Origin: an uncultured Paracoccaceae bacterium
Lineage (GTDB): Bacteria; Pseudomonadota; Alphaproteobacteria; Rhodobacterales; Rhodobacteraceae
Assembly: GCA_937132145.1 (NCBI GenBank)
Contig: CAKZNY010000044.1
Location: 1 to 10,058, forward strand
Direction of reading: 5' to 3'
DNA: 10,058 nt
The notes below the pieces were generated by a model, which saw only the letters and a program-made list of their open reading frames with translations, ran no database searches and was not told the origin of the DNA. Position numbers and translations under genes: made by a program. Below, piece after piece: positions 1-6,014 of the stretch; within the stretch, counting starts at the first letter, position 1; each line of letters starts with the position of its first letter.

Positions 1-539
1 TTTCGTGGCGTGCCACGTTTTGCCAGATAGGAGGGTGCCGCGGCCAGCACCCGTCGGCAATCAATAATCCCGCGTATCCGAAAGTTCGAATCCGGTATTT
101 GCCCCAGTTTGAACGCCACATCCAGCGCCTCGGTTGTGATGTCTACCATACGGTCGGACAGGCGGAGGCGGACCTCGATTTCGGGGTATTTATCATGGAA
201 TATCGGGATCAGTGGAGCAATCAACCGCCGCCCGATCCCCAGCGGCGCCGTGACGTGGATCGAGCCCTTTGGATTGCGCGAAACCTCGGCAATGGCGGCC
301 TCGGCATCGTTCAATGCCTCCAGCAGTTTCAACGCCCCGCCATAAAATATCCGCCCGTGCTCGGTGGTGGTCAGTTTGCGCGTTGTGCGGTTGAAAAGGC
401 GAACACCAAGGTGCTTTTCCAGCTCTTTAATCCGGTTACTAGCCACCGCAGGCGAGGCTCGCAAATCGCGCCCAGCCGCAGACAGGCTGCCGAGTTCCAC
501 CACACGGACGAACATTTTTATGTTGTTGATATAGGACAT
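1..539 (-). CDS. LysR-family transcriptional regulator, partial (C-terminus beyond left edge)
   Basis: The reading frame on the minus strand starts with ATG at 539 and stays open to the window edge, showing 179 residues of a family usually about 300 long. The N-terminus is a typical LysR winged helix-turn-helix: residues 5-62 include GSLSAAGRDLRASPAVASNR, then the linker motif LGVRLFNRTTRKL and a TEHG turn. A LysR substrate-binding domain begins near residue 92 (SIHVTAPLGIGRRLIAPLIP), resembling the CrgA/DsdC-like subgroup. The start is supported by GGGAGG about four bases upstream. The gene is divergent from puuD with 128 bp between the starts, the classic arrangement for a LysR protein controlling its neighbour. 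I infer that it regulates puuD-guaD, possibly in response to a purine or urate-like ligand; the sequence does not show the effector. Confidence 0.9.
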   Translation of the reverse strand, partial: MSYINNIKMFVRVVELGSLSAAGRDLRASPAVASNRIKELEKHLGVRLFNRTTRKLTTTEHGRIFYGGALKLLEALNDAEAAIAEVSRNPKGSIHVTAPLGIGRRLIAPLIPIFHDKYPEIEVRLRLSDRMVDITTEALDVAFKLGQIPDSNFRIRGIIDCRRVLAAAPSYLAKRGTPR

Positions 540-667
540 CTCGCCTCCCTGATTACCGCAATTAACACGATACCATTATCTATAAAATTTTGAAAGTGTG
601 CCGCCGCGAATTGACTTATACTGTGGCGGACTTTCTGGCATATTTGTGGAAAATTCAGGAGAACGGG
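540..667. promoter_or_regulatory. Divergent LysR-puuD control region with candidate T-N11-A box
   Basis: This spacer is AT-rich in its left half. It contains TATAAAATTTTGA at 581-593, which fits the loose LysR T-N11-A operator form around an AAAATTTT palindrome, and a small dyad GATA-CCAT-TATC at 569-580. Toward puuD there is a TATACT at 617-622 resembling a -10 box and an overlapping TTGACT at 611-616 resembling a -35, but neither has a well-spaced partner, so I cannot name the promoter. An AGGAGA ribosome binding site at 657-662 precedes puuD. The operator call is only motif-level. Confidence 0.35.
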
Positions 668-1906
668 ATGTATGAGTACGCAATAATATGGGAATGGCTG
701 GCCTTCGCAGTGCGCTGGGTGCATGTCATCACGGCCATCGCATGGATAGGGTCCTCGTTCTATTTCATCGCGCTCGATCTGGGGCTGCGCCAACCTGACG
801 GGCTGCCCGAAGGCGCGCACGGCGAAGAATGGCAGGTCCACGGTGGGGGCTTTTATCACATCCAGAAGTATCTGGTGGCACCCGCTGCCATGCCCGAACA
901 CCTGACATGGTTCAAATGGGAAAGCTACGCCACTTGGCTATCCGGCTTTGTGCTGCTGTCGTTTGTTTATTACGGCGGCGCGGACATCTATCTGATCGAC
1001 CGAAATGTGCTGGACGTATCAGCCCCCATCGCGATCCTGATCTCGCTCGCGTCGATATTCGGTGGCTGGTTTGCATATGACCTGATTTGTAAATCGAAGT
1101 TCGGCGATAATAACACCCGCCTGATGATCCTGCTGTATATCCTGCTGGTCGGACTTGCGTGGGGCTTTACACAGGTATTCACCGGTCGGGCCGCGTTTCT
1201 GCACCTTGGCGCAATCACCGCGACGATTATGAGCGCCAACGTCTTTATCACCATCATTCCCAACCAGAAAATCGTGGTGGCAGACCTGATTGCCGGGCGT
1301 AAACCTGATCCGAAGTATGGCAAAATCGCCAAGCAGCGCTCCACCCATAATAATTATCTGACGTTGCCGGTGATTTTCCTGATGCTGTCGAACCATCTGC
1401 CACTGGCCTTCGGGACGCAGTACAATTGGATTATCGCCAGTCTGATATTCCTGATGGGGGTTACAATCCGGCATTATTTCAACTCCAAACACGCGCGTTC
1501 AGGGAACCCGACGTGGACATGGCTGGCAACCATAGTGATATTTATCGTTATCATGTGGCTGTCCACCACACCCAAAATCCTTAGCGGTGAAGATGACGTG
1601 GAATACACCTATAACGCCCGCGAGGAACGTCTGGTTATGGCGGAAAACTTCGAGGAAGTGCGCGATACCATCGCTGGCCGCTGCTCCATGTGTCACTCAC
1701 TCGAACCGTACTGGGATGGAATTCGAACCGCCCCCAAAGGTGTGATTTTGGAAGAAGACCACCAGATCGTCGCCTATGCGCGCGAGATTTACCTGCAAGC
1801 AGGGCGCAGTTACGCGATGCCGCCTGCTAACGTGACTTTCATGGAAGATGAAGAGCGCCGTCTGATCGTCAAATGGTACGAAGACGCGGTGTCGGCTAAA
1901 CCATGA
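668..1906 (+). CDS. puuD: Urate hydroxylase PuuD: membrane urate oxidase with C-terminal cytochrome c domain
   Basis: This 412-residue protein belongs to the PuuD (formerly DUF989) family, integral membrane enzymes that oxidise urate to 5-hydroxyisourate and pass electrons to a fused cytochrome c instead of producing hydrogen peroxide. The first about 300 residues hold roughly eight hydrophobic segments (near 13-38, 88-108, 117-140, 152-172, 178-198, 232-250, 253-271 and 283-301), with the family-like motifs WVHVITAIAWIGSSFYFIALD and GGGFYHIQKY. The C-terminal domain carries the heme c motif CSMCH (C339, C342, H343) and a probable axial Met384 in YAMPPAN, so it should face the periplasm. The frame is open upstream to 590, but ATG 668 is preferred because AGGAGA lies five bases before it and the protein then begins just before the first membrane helix. 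It overlaps guaD by four bases, which ties urate oxidation to guanine breakdown. Confidence 0.93.
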   Translation: MYEYAIIWEWLAFAVRWVHVITAIAWIGSSFYFIALDLGLRQPDGLPEGAHGEEWQVHGGGFYHIQKYLVAPAAMPEHLTWFKWESYATWLSGFVLLSFVYYGGADIYLIDRNVLDVSAPIAILISLASIFGGWFAYDLICKSKFGDNNTRLMILLYILLVGLAWGFTQVFTGRAAFLHLGAITATIMSANVFITIIPNQKIVVADLIAGRKPDPKYGKIAKQRSTHNNYLTLPVIFLMLSNHLPLAFGTQYNWIIASLIFLMGVTIRHYFNSKHARSGNPTWTWLATIVIFIVIMWLSTTPKILSGEDDVEYTYNAREERLVMAENFEEVRDTIAGRCSMCHSLEPYWDGIRTAPKGVILEEDHQIVAYAREIYLQAGRSYAMPPANVTFMEDEERRLIVKWYEDAVSAKP

Positions 1907-3183
1907 CGAAGATTTTGCGCGGACGAGTATTGTCGTTTCTCCGGCAGCCACAGGTGGCGGATGACCACGATTCGTACAGTTTCATCGAAGATGGCGCGAT
2001 CCTGATTTCCGGCGGCACGATCAAAGCCGTCGGAGCTTTCGCAGATATGCCCTTGGGTGTCGAAGTGATCGACCATCGCCCGAACCTGCTGATGGCTGGT
2101 TTTATCGATACGCATAACCACTTTCCGCAGATGCAGGTGATCGGGTCTTACGGGGCGCAATTGCTGGACTGGCTGAACAACTATACGTTCCCCGCCGAAA
2201 CCAAATTCGCTGATCCCGTCCACGCGGAACGCATGGCTGGAAAGTATTTCGACGAGATGCTGCGCAATGGCACAACCACGCCTGTGGCCTACTGTTCGGT
2301 GCATAAAACGTCAGCGGAGGCGTATTTCACCGAGGCCGCGCGGCGTAACATTCGTGCCTTGGGTGGCAAGGTTCTGATGGATCGCAACGCGCCGGAAGGG
2401 GTGCTGGATACGCCGCAAAGTGCCTATGACGATACCAAAGCGCTGATCGAGAAATGGCACGGCAAGGGTCGTGCGCTTTATGCGATCAGTCCGCGGTTCG
2501 CGATCACCTCGACGCGCGCGCAGATGGAAATGGCGCAGGCGTTGGTTGCTGAAAACCCGACCTGTTATATGCAAACGCATCTGTCGGAGAACCACGACGA
2601 AATCGCCTATACTATGGAGCTATATCCCGAACACCCCGACTATCTGGGCATCTACGAACACTATGATCTGCTAGGCTCTCGTGCGCTTCTTGGCCATTGT
2701 ATCCACCTTAACGATCGCGAGCGATCAGTGATGGCGGACACGGATTGCGTTGCGGTTTTTTGCCCGACCTCGAACCTGTTCATCGGGTCTGGTTTGTTCA
2801 ACGAGGAACGCACGCGCACCGATGGTATCCGCATCGCGGTGGCGACGGACATTGGGGGTGGCACCAGTTATTCAATGCTCAAAACGATGGACGAGGCTTA
2901 CAAGGTTTGCCAGTTGCAAAACCAGAACCTGCCGCCGCTTTATGCGTTCTATCTGATGACTTTGGGAAATGCGAAGGCGCTGGGCTTAGAGGCGAAAATT
3001 GGTACGCTTGAGGCGGGAAGCGAGGCGGATGTTGTTGTGCTCGATGCCGCCGCCACGCCTGCGATGGCGCTGCGGATGGAGACGGTCACAACCTTGGCCG
3101 AAGAATTGTTCGTTCTTCAAACGCTTGGTGATGACCGATCTGTTGTGGAAACTTATGTGGCAGGGGTGGCGAGCAAGCCGTAA
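1903..3183 (+). CDS. guaD: Guanine deaminase
   Basis: Guanine deaminase of the amidohydrolase superfamily hydrolyses guanine to xanthine and ammonia. The 426-residue protein keeps the zinc and catalytic residues: H71 and H73 in DTHNHFPQ, H226 and E229 in MQTHLSENHDE, H265 in LLGHCIHLNDRE, and D316 in ATDIGGGTSYSML. From H226 onward their spacing equals that of human guanine deaminase as I recall its numbering (H240, E243, H279, D330), and the guanine-contact stretch ISPRFAITS is at 195-203. N-terminal residues 1-60 and the C-terminal segment form the usual amidohydrolase beta-sandwich. It starts inside the puuD stop (ATGA overlap), with no strong ribosome site of its own, so translational coupling is likely. 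The product xanthine would become urate, the substrate of the upstream gene, after a xanthine dehydrogenase that is not present here. Cytoplasmic. Confidence 0.95.
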   Translation: MTKILRGRVLSFLRQPQVADDHDSYSFIEDGAILISGGTIKAVGAFADMPLGVEVIDHRPNLLMAGFIDTHNHFPQMQVIGSYGAQLLDWLNNYTFPAETKFADPVHAERMAGKYFDEMLRNGTTTPVAYCSVHKTSAEAYFTEAARRNIRALGGKVLMDRNAPEGVLDTPQSAYDDTKALIEKWHGKGRALYAISPRFAITSTRAQMEMAQALVAENPTCYMQTHLSENHDEIAYTMELYPEHPDYLGIYEHYDLLGSRALLGHCIHLNDRERSVMADTDCVAVFCPTSNLFIGSGLFNEERTRTDGIRIAVATDIGGGTSYSMLKTMDEAYKVCQLQNQNLPPLYAFYLMTLGNAKALGLEAKIGTLEAGSEADVVVLDAAATPAMALRMETVTTLAEELFVLQTLGDDRSVVETYVAGVASKP

Positions 3184-3185
3184 AA

Positions 3186-3240
3186 GGGGAGGCTCCCGCC
3201 CTTCGGTTGGGCCAAGCCTCGCTTCGCTCGGCGGTTGGTT
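3186..3240. repeat. GC-rich inverted-repeat cluster between convergent genes (possible REP-like element or terminator)
   Basis: The 90 bp between the guaD stop and the convergent DUF4389 stop contain several nested inverted repeats: GGGAG-G-CTCCC at 3187-3197, TTGG-G-CCAA at 3207-3215, CCAAGCC at 3212-3218 pairing with GGCggTTGG at 3230-3238, and CCGCC at 3196-3200 pairing with GGCGG at 3230-3234. The hairpins are followed by only a short T stretch, so a classic intrinsic terminator is not certain. The string resembles GC-rich intergenic repeats that I recall from Rhodobacteraceae genomes; copy number cannot be judged from one window. Confidence 0.4.
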
Positions 3241-3273
3241 TATGCCGTAGGGTGTGTCGGTCCCCGCGCATCT

Positions 3274-3546
3274 TTACGCTTTCGGGTCTGGCCACTTCGC
3301 CCAGGGGAACGGTTTTTCCTCGGTTACATAGCTAAGGTATTTGGCGTTTTGCGCGATCCATTTGGATAAAGCTGCACCGAAGTCGGTTAGCTGCTCGTTT
3401 GGTTCCTCATTAACCAAGGTCCAGATGAATTGTATTAACGCGATGATATACAAGGCGGTTTCTGCTAGACTAAAGCAGATCATCAATACGATCATCGGGA
3501 TTAAACGTGCCCAGCGAGAGGGGCGTTCCGTTGTTTCACTGTCCAT
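3274..3546 (-). CDS. DUF4389 domain small membrane protein
   Basis: This 90-residue protein resembles DUF4389 proteins, which have no established function that I know of. Residues 13-46 form a long hydrophobic stretch (one long or two short membrane helices), followed by the family-like pattern LIQFIWTLVNEEPNEQL, then an amphipathic segment (FGAALSKWIAQNAKYLSYV) and the characteristic tail TEEKPFPWAKWP. The frame is open further upstream to 3612, but ATG at 3546 is chosen because GGAG lies six bases before it and the extra residues do not resemble the family. It is convergent with guaD and downstream of the alpha/beta hydrolase on the same strand, but a terminator-like hairpin and a candidate promoter lie between, so it is probably transcribed alone. 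Confidence 0.85.
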   Translation of the reverse strand: MDSETTERPSRWARLIPMIVLMICFSLAETALYIIALIQFIWTLVNEEPNEQLTDFGAALSKWIAQNAKYLSYVTEEKPFPWAKWPDPKA

Positions 3547-3569
3547 TTTCGTCTCCGTAATACTTTGAG

Positions 3570-3586
3570 TGTTAATACCATTAACA
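3570..3586. promoter_or_regulatory. Perfect 17-bp palindrome upstream of the DUF4389 gene (candidate operator)
   Basis: TGTTAATACCATTAACA has two perfect 7-bp arms (TGTTAAT/ATTAACA) around a 3-bp centre. It lies 24 bp upstream of the DUF4389 start codon, just downstream of a candidate promoter, which is the expected place for a repressor site. I cannot assign the binding protein. Confidence 0.45.
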
Positions 3587-3588
3587 TC

Positions 3589-3617
3589 TAGATATTCGCG
3601 AAGACAAAACAAGTCAA
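3589..3617 (-). promoter_or_regulatory. Candidate promoter for the DUF4389 gene
   Basis: On the minus strand TTGACT (3617-3612) is a five-of-six match to the -35 consensus. Exactly 17 bp later comes TATCTA (3594-3589), a weak -10. The promoter begins immediately after the terminator-like hairpin of the upstream hydrolase gene and ends just before the palindrome at 3570-3586. The -10 match is only three of six, so this is tentative. Confidence 0.35.
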
Positions 3618-3645
3618 CAGGCGCGGATAGTCATCCCAACGCCTG
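3604..3645 (-). terminator. Hairpin terminator candidate downstream of the alpha/beta hydrolase
   Basis: Read on the minus strand, CAGGCG (3645-3640) pairs with CGCCTG (3623-3618), and inside it GGAT (3636-3633) pairs with ATCC (3628-3625) around a four-base loop, giving about ten base pairs with a small internal loop. A moderately T-rich tail (TTGACTTGTTTTG) follows. It lies about 40 bp past the hydrolase stop and should end that transcript. The tail is not a clean T-run. Confidence 0.5.
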
Positions 3646-3686
3646 AAAAGAAGTTGAACACGTGCAAAACATCGCAATCGGGGATG

Positions 3687-4337
3687 TTAGCGCGTTGTTT
3701 CCGTCATCCGGCGGCGCACGTAGGCGTCGGTCATGTCTAGCATCTCGGTCATGCCGGGATCGAAGAAATGGCCTGCACCCTCGATAACTTCGTGGGTGAC
3801 GGTTATGCCTTTTTGCTGGTGTAGCTTCTCGACCAGTTCCTCGACGGGTTCTGGTGGCACGACTTTATCCTCGGATCCGTTGATAATCAGGCCGGATGCA
3901 GGGCAGGGTGCCAAGAAGCTGAAATCATACATATTCGCAGGGGGTGCCACGGAGATAAAGCCGGAAACCTCGGGGCGGCGCATAAGCAATTGCATGCCGA
4001 TCCACGCGCCGAACTGGAAGCCGGCGACCCAGCAATGCTTGGCATTCGGGTTCAATCCTTGCAGATAGTTCAACGCGGCAGCGGCATCGGACAGCTCGCC
4101 GATACCTTGGTCATATTCACCTTGGGAGCGGCCAACGCCACGGAAATTGAACCGCAAAACGGTGAAACCCATTTTATGGAAGGTGTAATGCAGGTTATGC
4201 GTCACCTTGTTATTCATCGTTCCGCCATGCTCTGGATGCGGATGCAAGATGATTGCAATCGGCGCGTCCTTGGCTTTTTGGGGGTGATAACGACCTTCAA
4301 GCCGACCATCCGGACCGGCGAAAATTACCTCAGGCAT
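3687..4337 (-). CDS. Alpha/beta hydrolase-fold protein with Ser-to-Gln change at the nucleophile elbow
   Basis: This 216-residue cytoplasmic protein has the fold of the small COG2945-type alpha/beta hydrolases: HPHPEHGGTMNNKV at 32-45 (oxyanion-hole region), RFNFRGVGRSQGEYDQG at 62-78, and a C-terminal GAGHFFDP with His190. Asp157 in INGSEDKVVPP and His190 are placed as the acid and base of a catalytic triad. The nucleophile elbow, normally G-x-S-x-G, reads GFQFG with Gln108 (codon CAG, checked on the reverse strand), so the usual nucleophile is absent. Either the protein is not a serine hydrolase or it has a binding role. AGGAG lies about nine bases before the ATG. It is divergent from iscR and shares the 159-bp control region. 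I recall hydrolases of this type next to iscR in related genomes, which suggests a link to iron-sulfur metabolism; its real role is unknown. Confidence 0.88.
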   Translation of the reverse strand: MPEVIFAGPDGRLEGRYHPQKAKDAPIAIILHPHPEHGGTMNNKVTHNLHYTFHKMGFTVLRFNFRGVGRSQGEYDQGIGELSDAAAALNYLQGLNPNAKHCWVAGFQFGAWIGMQLLMRRPEVSGFISVAPPANMYDFSFLAPCPASGLIINGSEDKVVPPEPVEELVEKLHQQKGITVTHEVIEGAGHFFDPGMTEMLDMTDAYVRRRMTETTR

Positions 4338-4376
4338 ACAATATCGCTCCTGCGACTAAAGGGTTTGACCGAATGC

Positions 4377-4393
4377 TTGACTTAATCAGTCAA
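4377..4393. promoter_or_regulatory. Probable IscR-type operator (Iron-Rhodo-box-like)
   Basis: TTGACTTAATCAGTCAA has perfect 6-bp arms around a 5-bp centre. It contains GACT-N5-AGTC, the core of the E. coli type 1 IscR site, and resembles the Iron-Rhodo-box described for Rhodobacterales as I recall it. It overlaps the -35 element of the suf promoter and lies 104 bp upstream of iscR, so autoregulatory repression by the encoded IscR is the natural reading. Confidence 0.72.
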
Positions 4394-4405
4394 CCAACCT
4401 AGAAA
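4377..4405 (+). promoter_or_regulatory. Probable iscR-suf operon promoter
   Basis: TTGACT at 4377-4382 (five of six to the -35 consensus) is followed after exactly 17 bp by TAGAAA at 4400-4405 (four of six to the -10). Transcription would start near 4412, leaving a leader of about 85 nt before iscR. Both elements are covered by palindromes: the -35 by the IscR-type box and the -10 by the ICE-like box. Confidence 0.5.
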
Positions 4406-4414
4406 CATTCTAAA
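4398..4414. promoter_or_regulatory. Candidate Irr binding site (ICE-box-like)
   Basis: On the minus strand this reads TTTAGAA-TGT-TTCTAGG, close to the palindromic iron control element TTTAGAA-N3-TTCTAAA bound by the heme-responsive Fur-family regulator Irr in alphaproteobacteria. The core TAGAA/TTCTA arms are perfect. It covers the suf -10 box, a position suited to repression, and also holds a TAGAAT that could serve as a -10 for the divergent hydrolase. The assignment rests on the remembered consensus. Confidence 0.55.
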
Positions 4415-4415
4415 C

Positions 4416-4431
4416 TAAGGGATGACCCTTA
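4416..4431. promoter_or_regulatory. Third dyad near the predicted suf transcription start
   Basis: TAAGGG-ATGA-CCCTTA has perfect 6-bp arms. It would lie at about +5 to +20 of the suf transcript, so it could be either a further operator or a small leader hairpin. I do not recognise it as a known box. Confidence 0.35.
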
Positions 4432-4496
4432 ATTGCTAGGTATGGAAGTAAGCACTGTGGGGGCTTGCGTCAACCTCTCGTCGATCGGATTGAACC

Positions 4497-4958
4497 ATGA
4501 AACTCAGCACTAAAGGACGTTATGCGATGATTGCGCTGGTCGATATGGCGCAAGAGGGTCAGGATCGCCTTATTTCCTTGTCGGAAATATCCGAACGTCA
4601 AGGGATTTCATTGGCTTATCTGGAGCAACTGTTCGTTAAGCTGCGCCGTGCCGGAATTGTAGAATCAGTGCGGGGGCCGGGTGGCGGATATCGGCTTGCG
4701 GCCTCGCCAACCGAGATTCGGATTTCCGAGATTTTATGTGCGGTTGACGAAACTATGGACGCGATGACCCGCGGGGCAGGGGCGAGCGGTGGCGATCAGG
4801 ATACCGATGCGCAGCAATTGACGGACAAGTTGTGGGAACGCCTGTCGGCCCACGTTTATGTTTTCCTGCACCAGACCCGTCTGAGCGACATAATTGGTGA
4901 CGAGCTTGCGCCTTGTCCGGCCGTTCCGGCATTCGTGGCTGTGGTGGACGAGTTATGA
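4497..4958 (+). CDS. iscR: Rrf2-family regulator, IscR homologue without the three-cysteine loop
   Basis: The 153-residue protein has the Rrf2/IscR winged helix: MKLSTKGRYAMIALVDMA at 1-18, the recognition helix region ISLAYLEQLFVKLRRAGIVES at 37-57, and the wing GPGGGYRLAAS at 60-70, followed by the dimerisation helix (IRISEILCAVDE). E. coli IscR binds its [2Fe-2S] cluster through C92, C98, C104 and H107. Here the matching loop (about 86-112) has no cysteine at all; the only cysteines are C81 and C140. As I recall, Rhodobacter sphaeroides IscR also has an atypical, cysteine-poor cluster site, so iron-sulfur sensing may persist with other ligands. It is the first gene of the suf operon and lies downstream of a matching operator, so autoregulation is likely. 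Its end overlaps the desulfurase start by four bases (ATGA). The ribosome site before ATG 4497 is weak. Confidence 0.9.
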   Translation: MKLSTKGRYAMIALVDMAQEGQDRLISLSEISERQGISLAYLEQLFVKLRRAGIVESVRGPGGGYRLAASPTEIRISEILCAVDETMDAMTRGAGASGGDQDTDAQQLTDKLWERLSAHVYVFLHQTRLSDIIGDELAPCPAVPAFVAVVDEL

Positions 4959-5998
4959 ACCGGGTTTATCTAGATTACAACGCGACGACCCCTTTGCGGG
5001 TTGAGGCGAAGGCCGCGATGGTGTCGGCGATGGAAGTGCTTGGCAATCCGTCGTCTGTACACGGCGAGGGGCGTGCCGCCAAGGCGGTCATCGAGACCGC
5101 TCGGCGACAGGTGGCTGACGCCACCGGCGCATCCGGCGCAGATATCATTTTCACCTCAAGTGCTACGGAGGCTTCGGCCTTGGCGCTGGCAGGGAAAGGG
5201 TATTTATGTGCCGCGGTTGAGCATGATTGCGTGACGGCGTGGACGTCCGAGACGTTACAGGCCGACAAAAACGGATATGTGCAGGTGGACGATCCGAAAA
5301 ATACCAGCCTGCAACAGGTGAACAGCGAAACGGGTGTTATCCACACGTTGCCAGAAGGCATAGCGCTGTCCGACGTGGTGCAGGCATTCGGTAAAATCCC
5401 GTATGCGTTCTCGTGGAGCGGGGCGGAGCGCGCGATGATCTCGGGTCACAAATTCGGTGCACCGAAGGGCGTTGGGGCGTTAATCATTCGTAAAGGGATC
5501 GAGGTTGATGCCCGCCTTAAAGGGGGCGGTCAGGAGATGGGCCGTCGCTCCGGTACGGAAAACGTTGTCGGGATCGCGGGCATAGGGGCTGCGGCTATGG
5601 CGGCGGCGCGCGATGTTGATGCAGGGCTTTGGGGTGCGGTTGCAGATATGCGCGACTGGCTGGAAGCCTGCTTGTCGGACGCTGCCAACGATATTCAGAT
5701 TTTCGGACACGATGTTGATCGCCTGCCCAACACTTCCTATTTCGCGGTTAGCGGCTGGAAGGGTGAAACGCAGGTTATGCAGATGGATTTGGCAGGCTTT
5801 GCGGTCTCGGCAGGCTCGGCCTGCTCGTCCGGCAAGGTTGTGGGCAGTAAAGTTCTGAAAGCGATGGGCTACGATGATGACACGGCCAGCAGTGCGATAC
5901 GCATCTCGCTGGGGTTAGAGACAACACGGGTTGAGCTAGAACGCTTCGCCGACACATGGATTGAACACTACCGCCGTTTCAAAAAACGCGCGGCATAA
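4955..5998 (+). CDS. Class-V aminotransferase-fold cysteine desulfurase, NifS/IscS type, short form
   Basis: This PLP enzyme should release sulfur from L-cysteine as an enzyme persulfide for the Suf scaffold. It keeps [14 protein letters not shown] at the N-terminus, TSSATEAS (68-74), His90 (the position of IscS H104), Asp140 and Gln143 at the PLP ring, the PLP lysine K166 in [17 protein letters not shown] at 197-203, and the catalytic Cys290 in [11 protein letters not shown]. At 347 residues it is shorter than the usual 380-410: the stretch from His90 to Asp140 is 50 residues, against 76 in E. coli IscS, and the common NNE(I/T)G motif is NSETG. ATG 4955 is preferred over the in-frame ATG 4913 because it starts at the family N-terminus and overlaps the iscR stop. 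I recall a separate SufS further downstream in related operons; if so, this is a second desulfurase. No symbol is given because nifS/iscS/sufS usage is mixed. Confidence 0.88.
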   Translation: MNRVYLDYNATTPLRVEAKAAMVSAMEVLGNPSSVHGEGRAAKAVIETARRQVADATGASGADIIFTSSATEASALALAGKGYLCAAVEHDCVTAWTSETLQADKNGYVQVDDPKNTSLQQVNSETGVIHTLPEGIALSDVVQAFGKIPYAFSWSGAERAMISGHKFGAPKGVGALIIRKGIEVDARLKGGGQEMGRRSGTENVVGIAGIGAAAMAAARDVDAGLWGAVADMRDWLEACLSDAANDIQIFGHDVDRLPNTSYFAVSGWKGETQVMQMDLAGFAVSAGSACSSGKVVGSKVLKAMGYDDDTASSAIRISLGLETTRVELERFADTWIEHYRRFKKRAA

Positions 5999-6014
5999 AA
6001 AAGGGGAAAGACAA

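Noticed and set aside
99..593. 164-codon plus-strand open frame over the left edge
   Set aside because: It lies antisense to a clear LysR gene, has no recognisable domain, and is only a shadow frame.
590..667. In-frame N-terminal extension of puuD
   Set aside because: It covers the promoter spacer, the extra residues do not resemble the family, and a good ribosome site precedes ATG 668.
3547..3612. Longer DUF4389 protein starting at 3612
   Set aside because: The extension would cover the promoter, palindrome and ribosome site; ATG 3546 has GGAG at proper spacing.
3668..3688. AACATC/GATGTT inverted repeat at the hydrolase stop as terminator
   Set aside because: AT-rich 6-bp stem with a 9-nt loop; the GC-rich hairpin at 3618-3645 is a better candidate.
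4913..4954. Upstream in-frame start for the cysteine desulfurase
   Set aside because: The 14 extra residues do not fit the family and lie within iscR; ATG 4955 overlaps the iscR stop in the usual ATGA manner.
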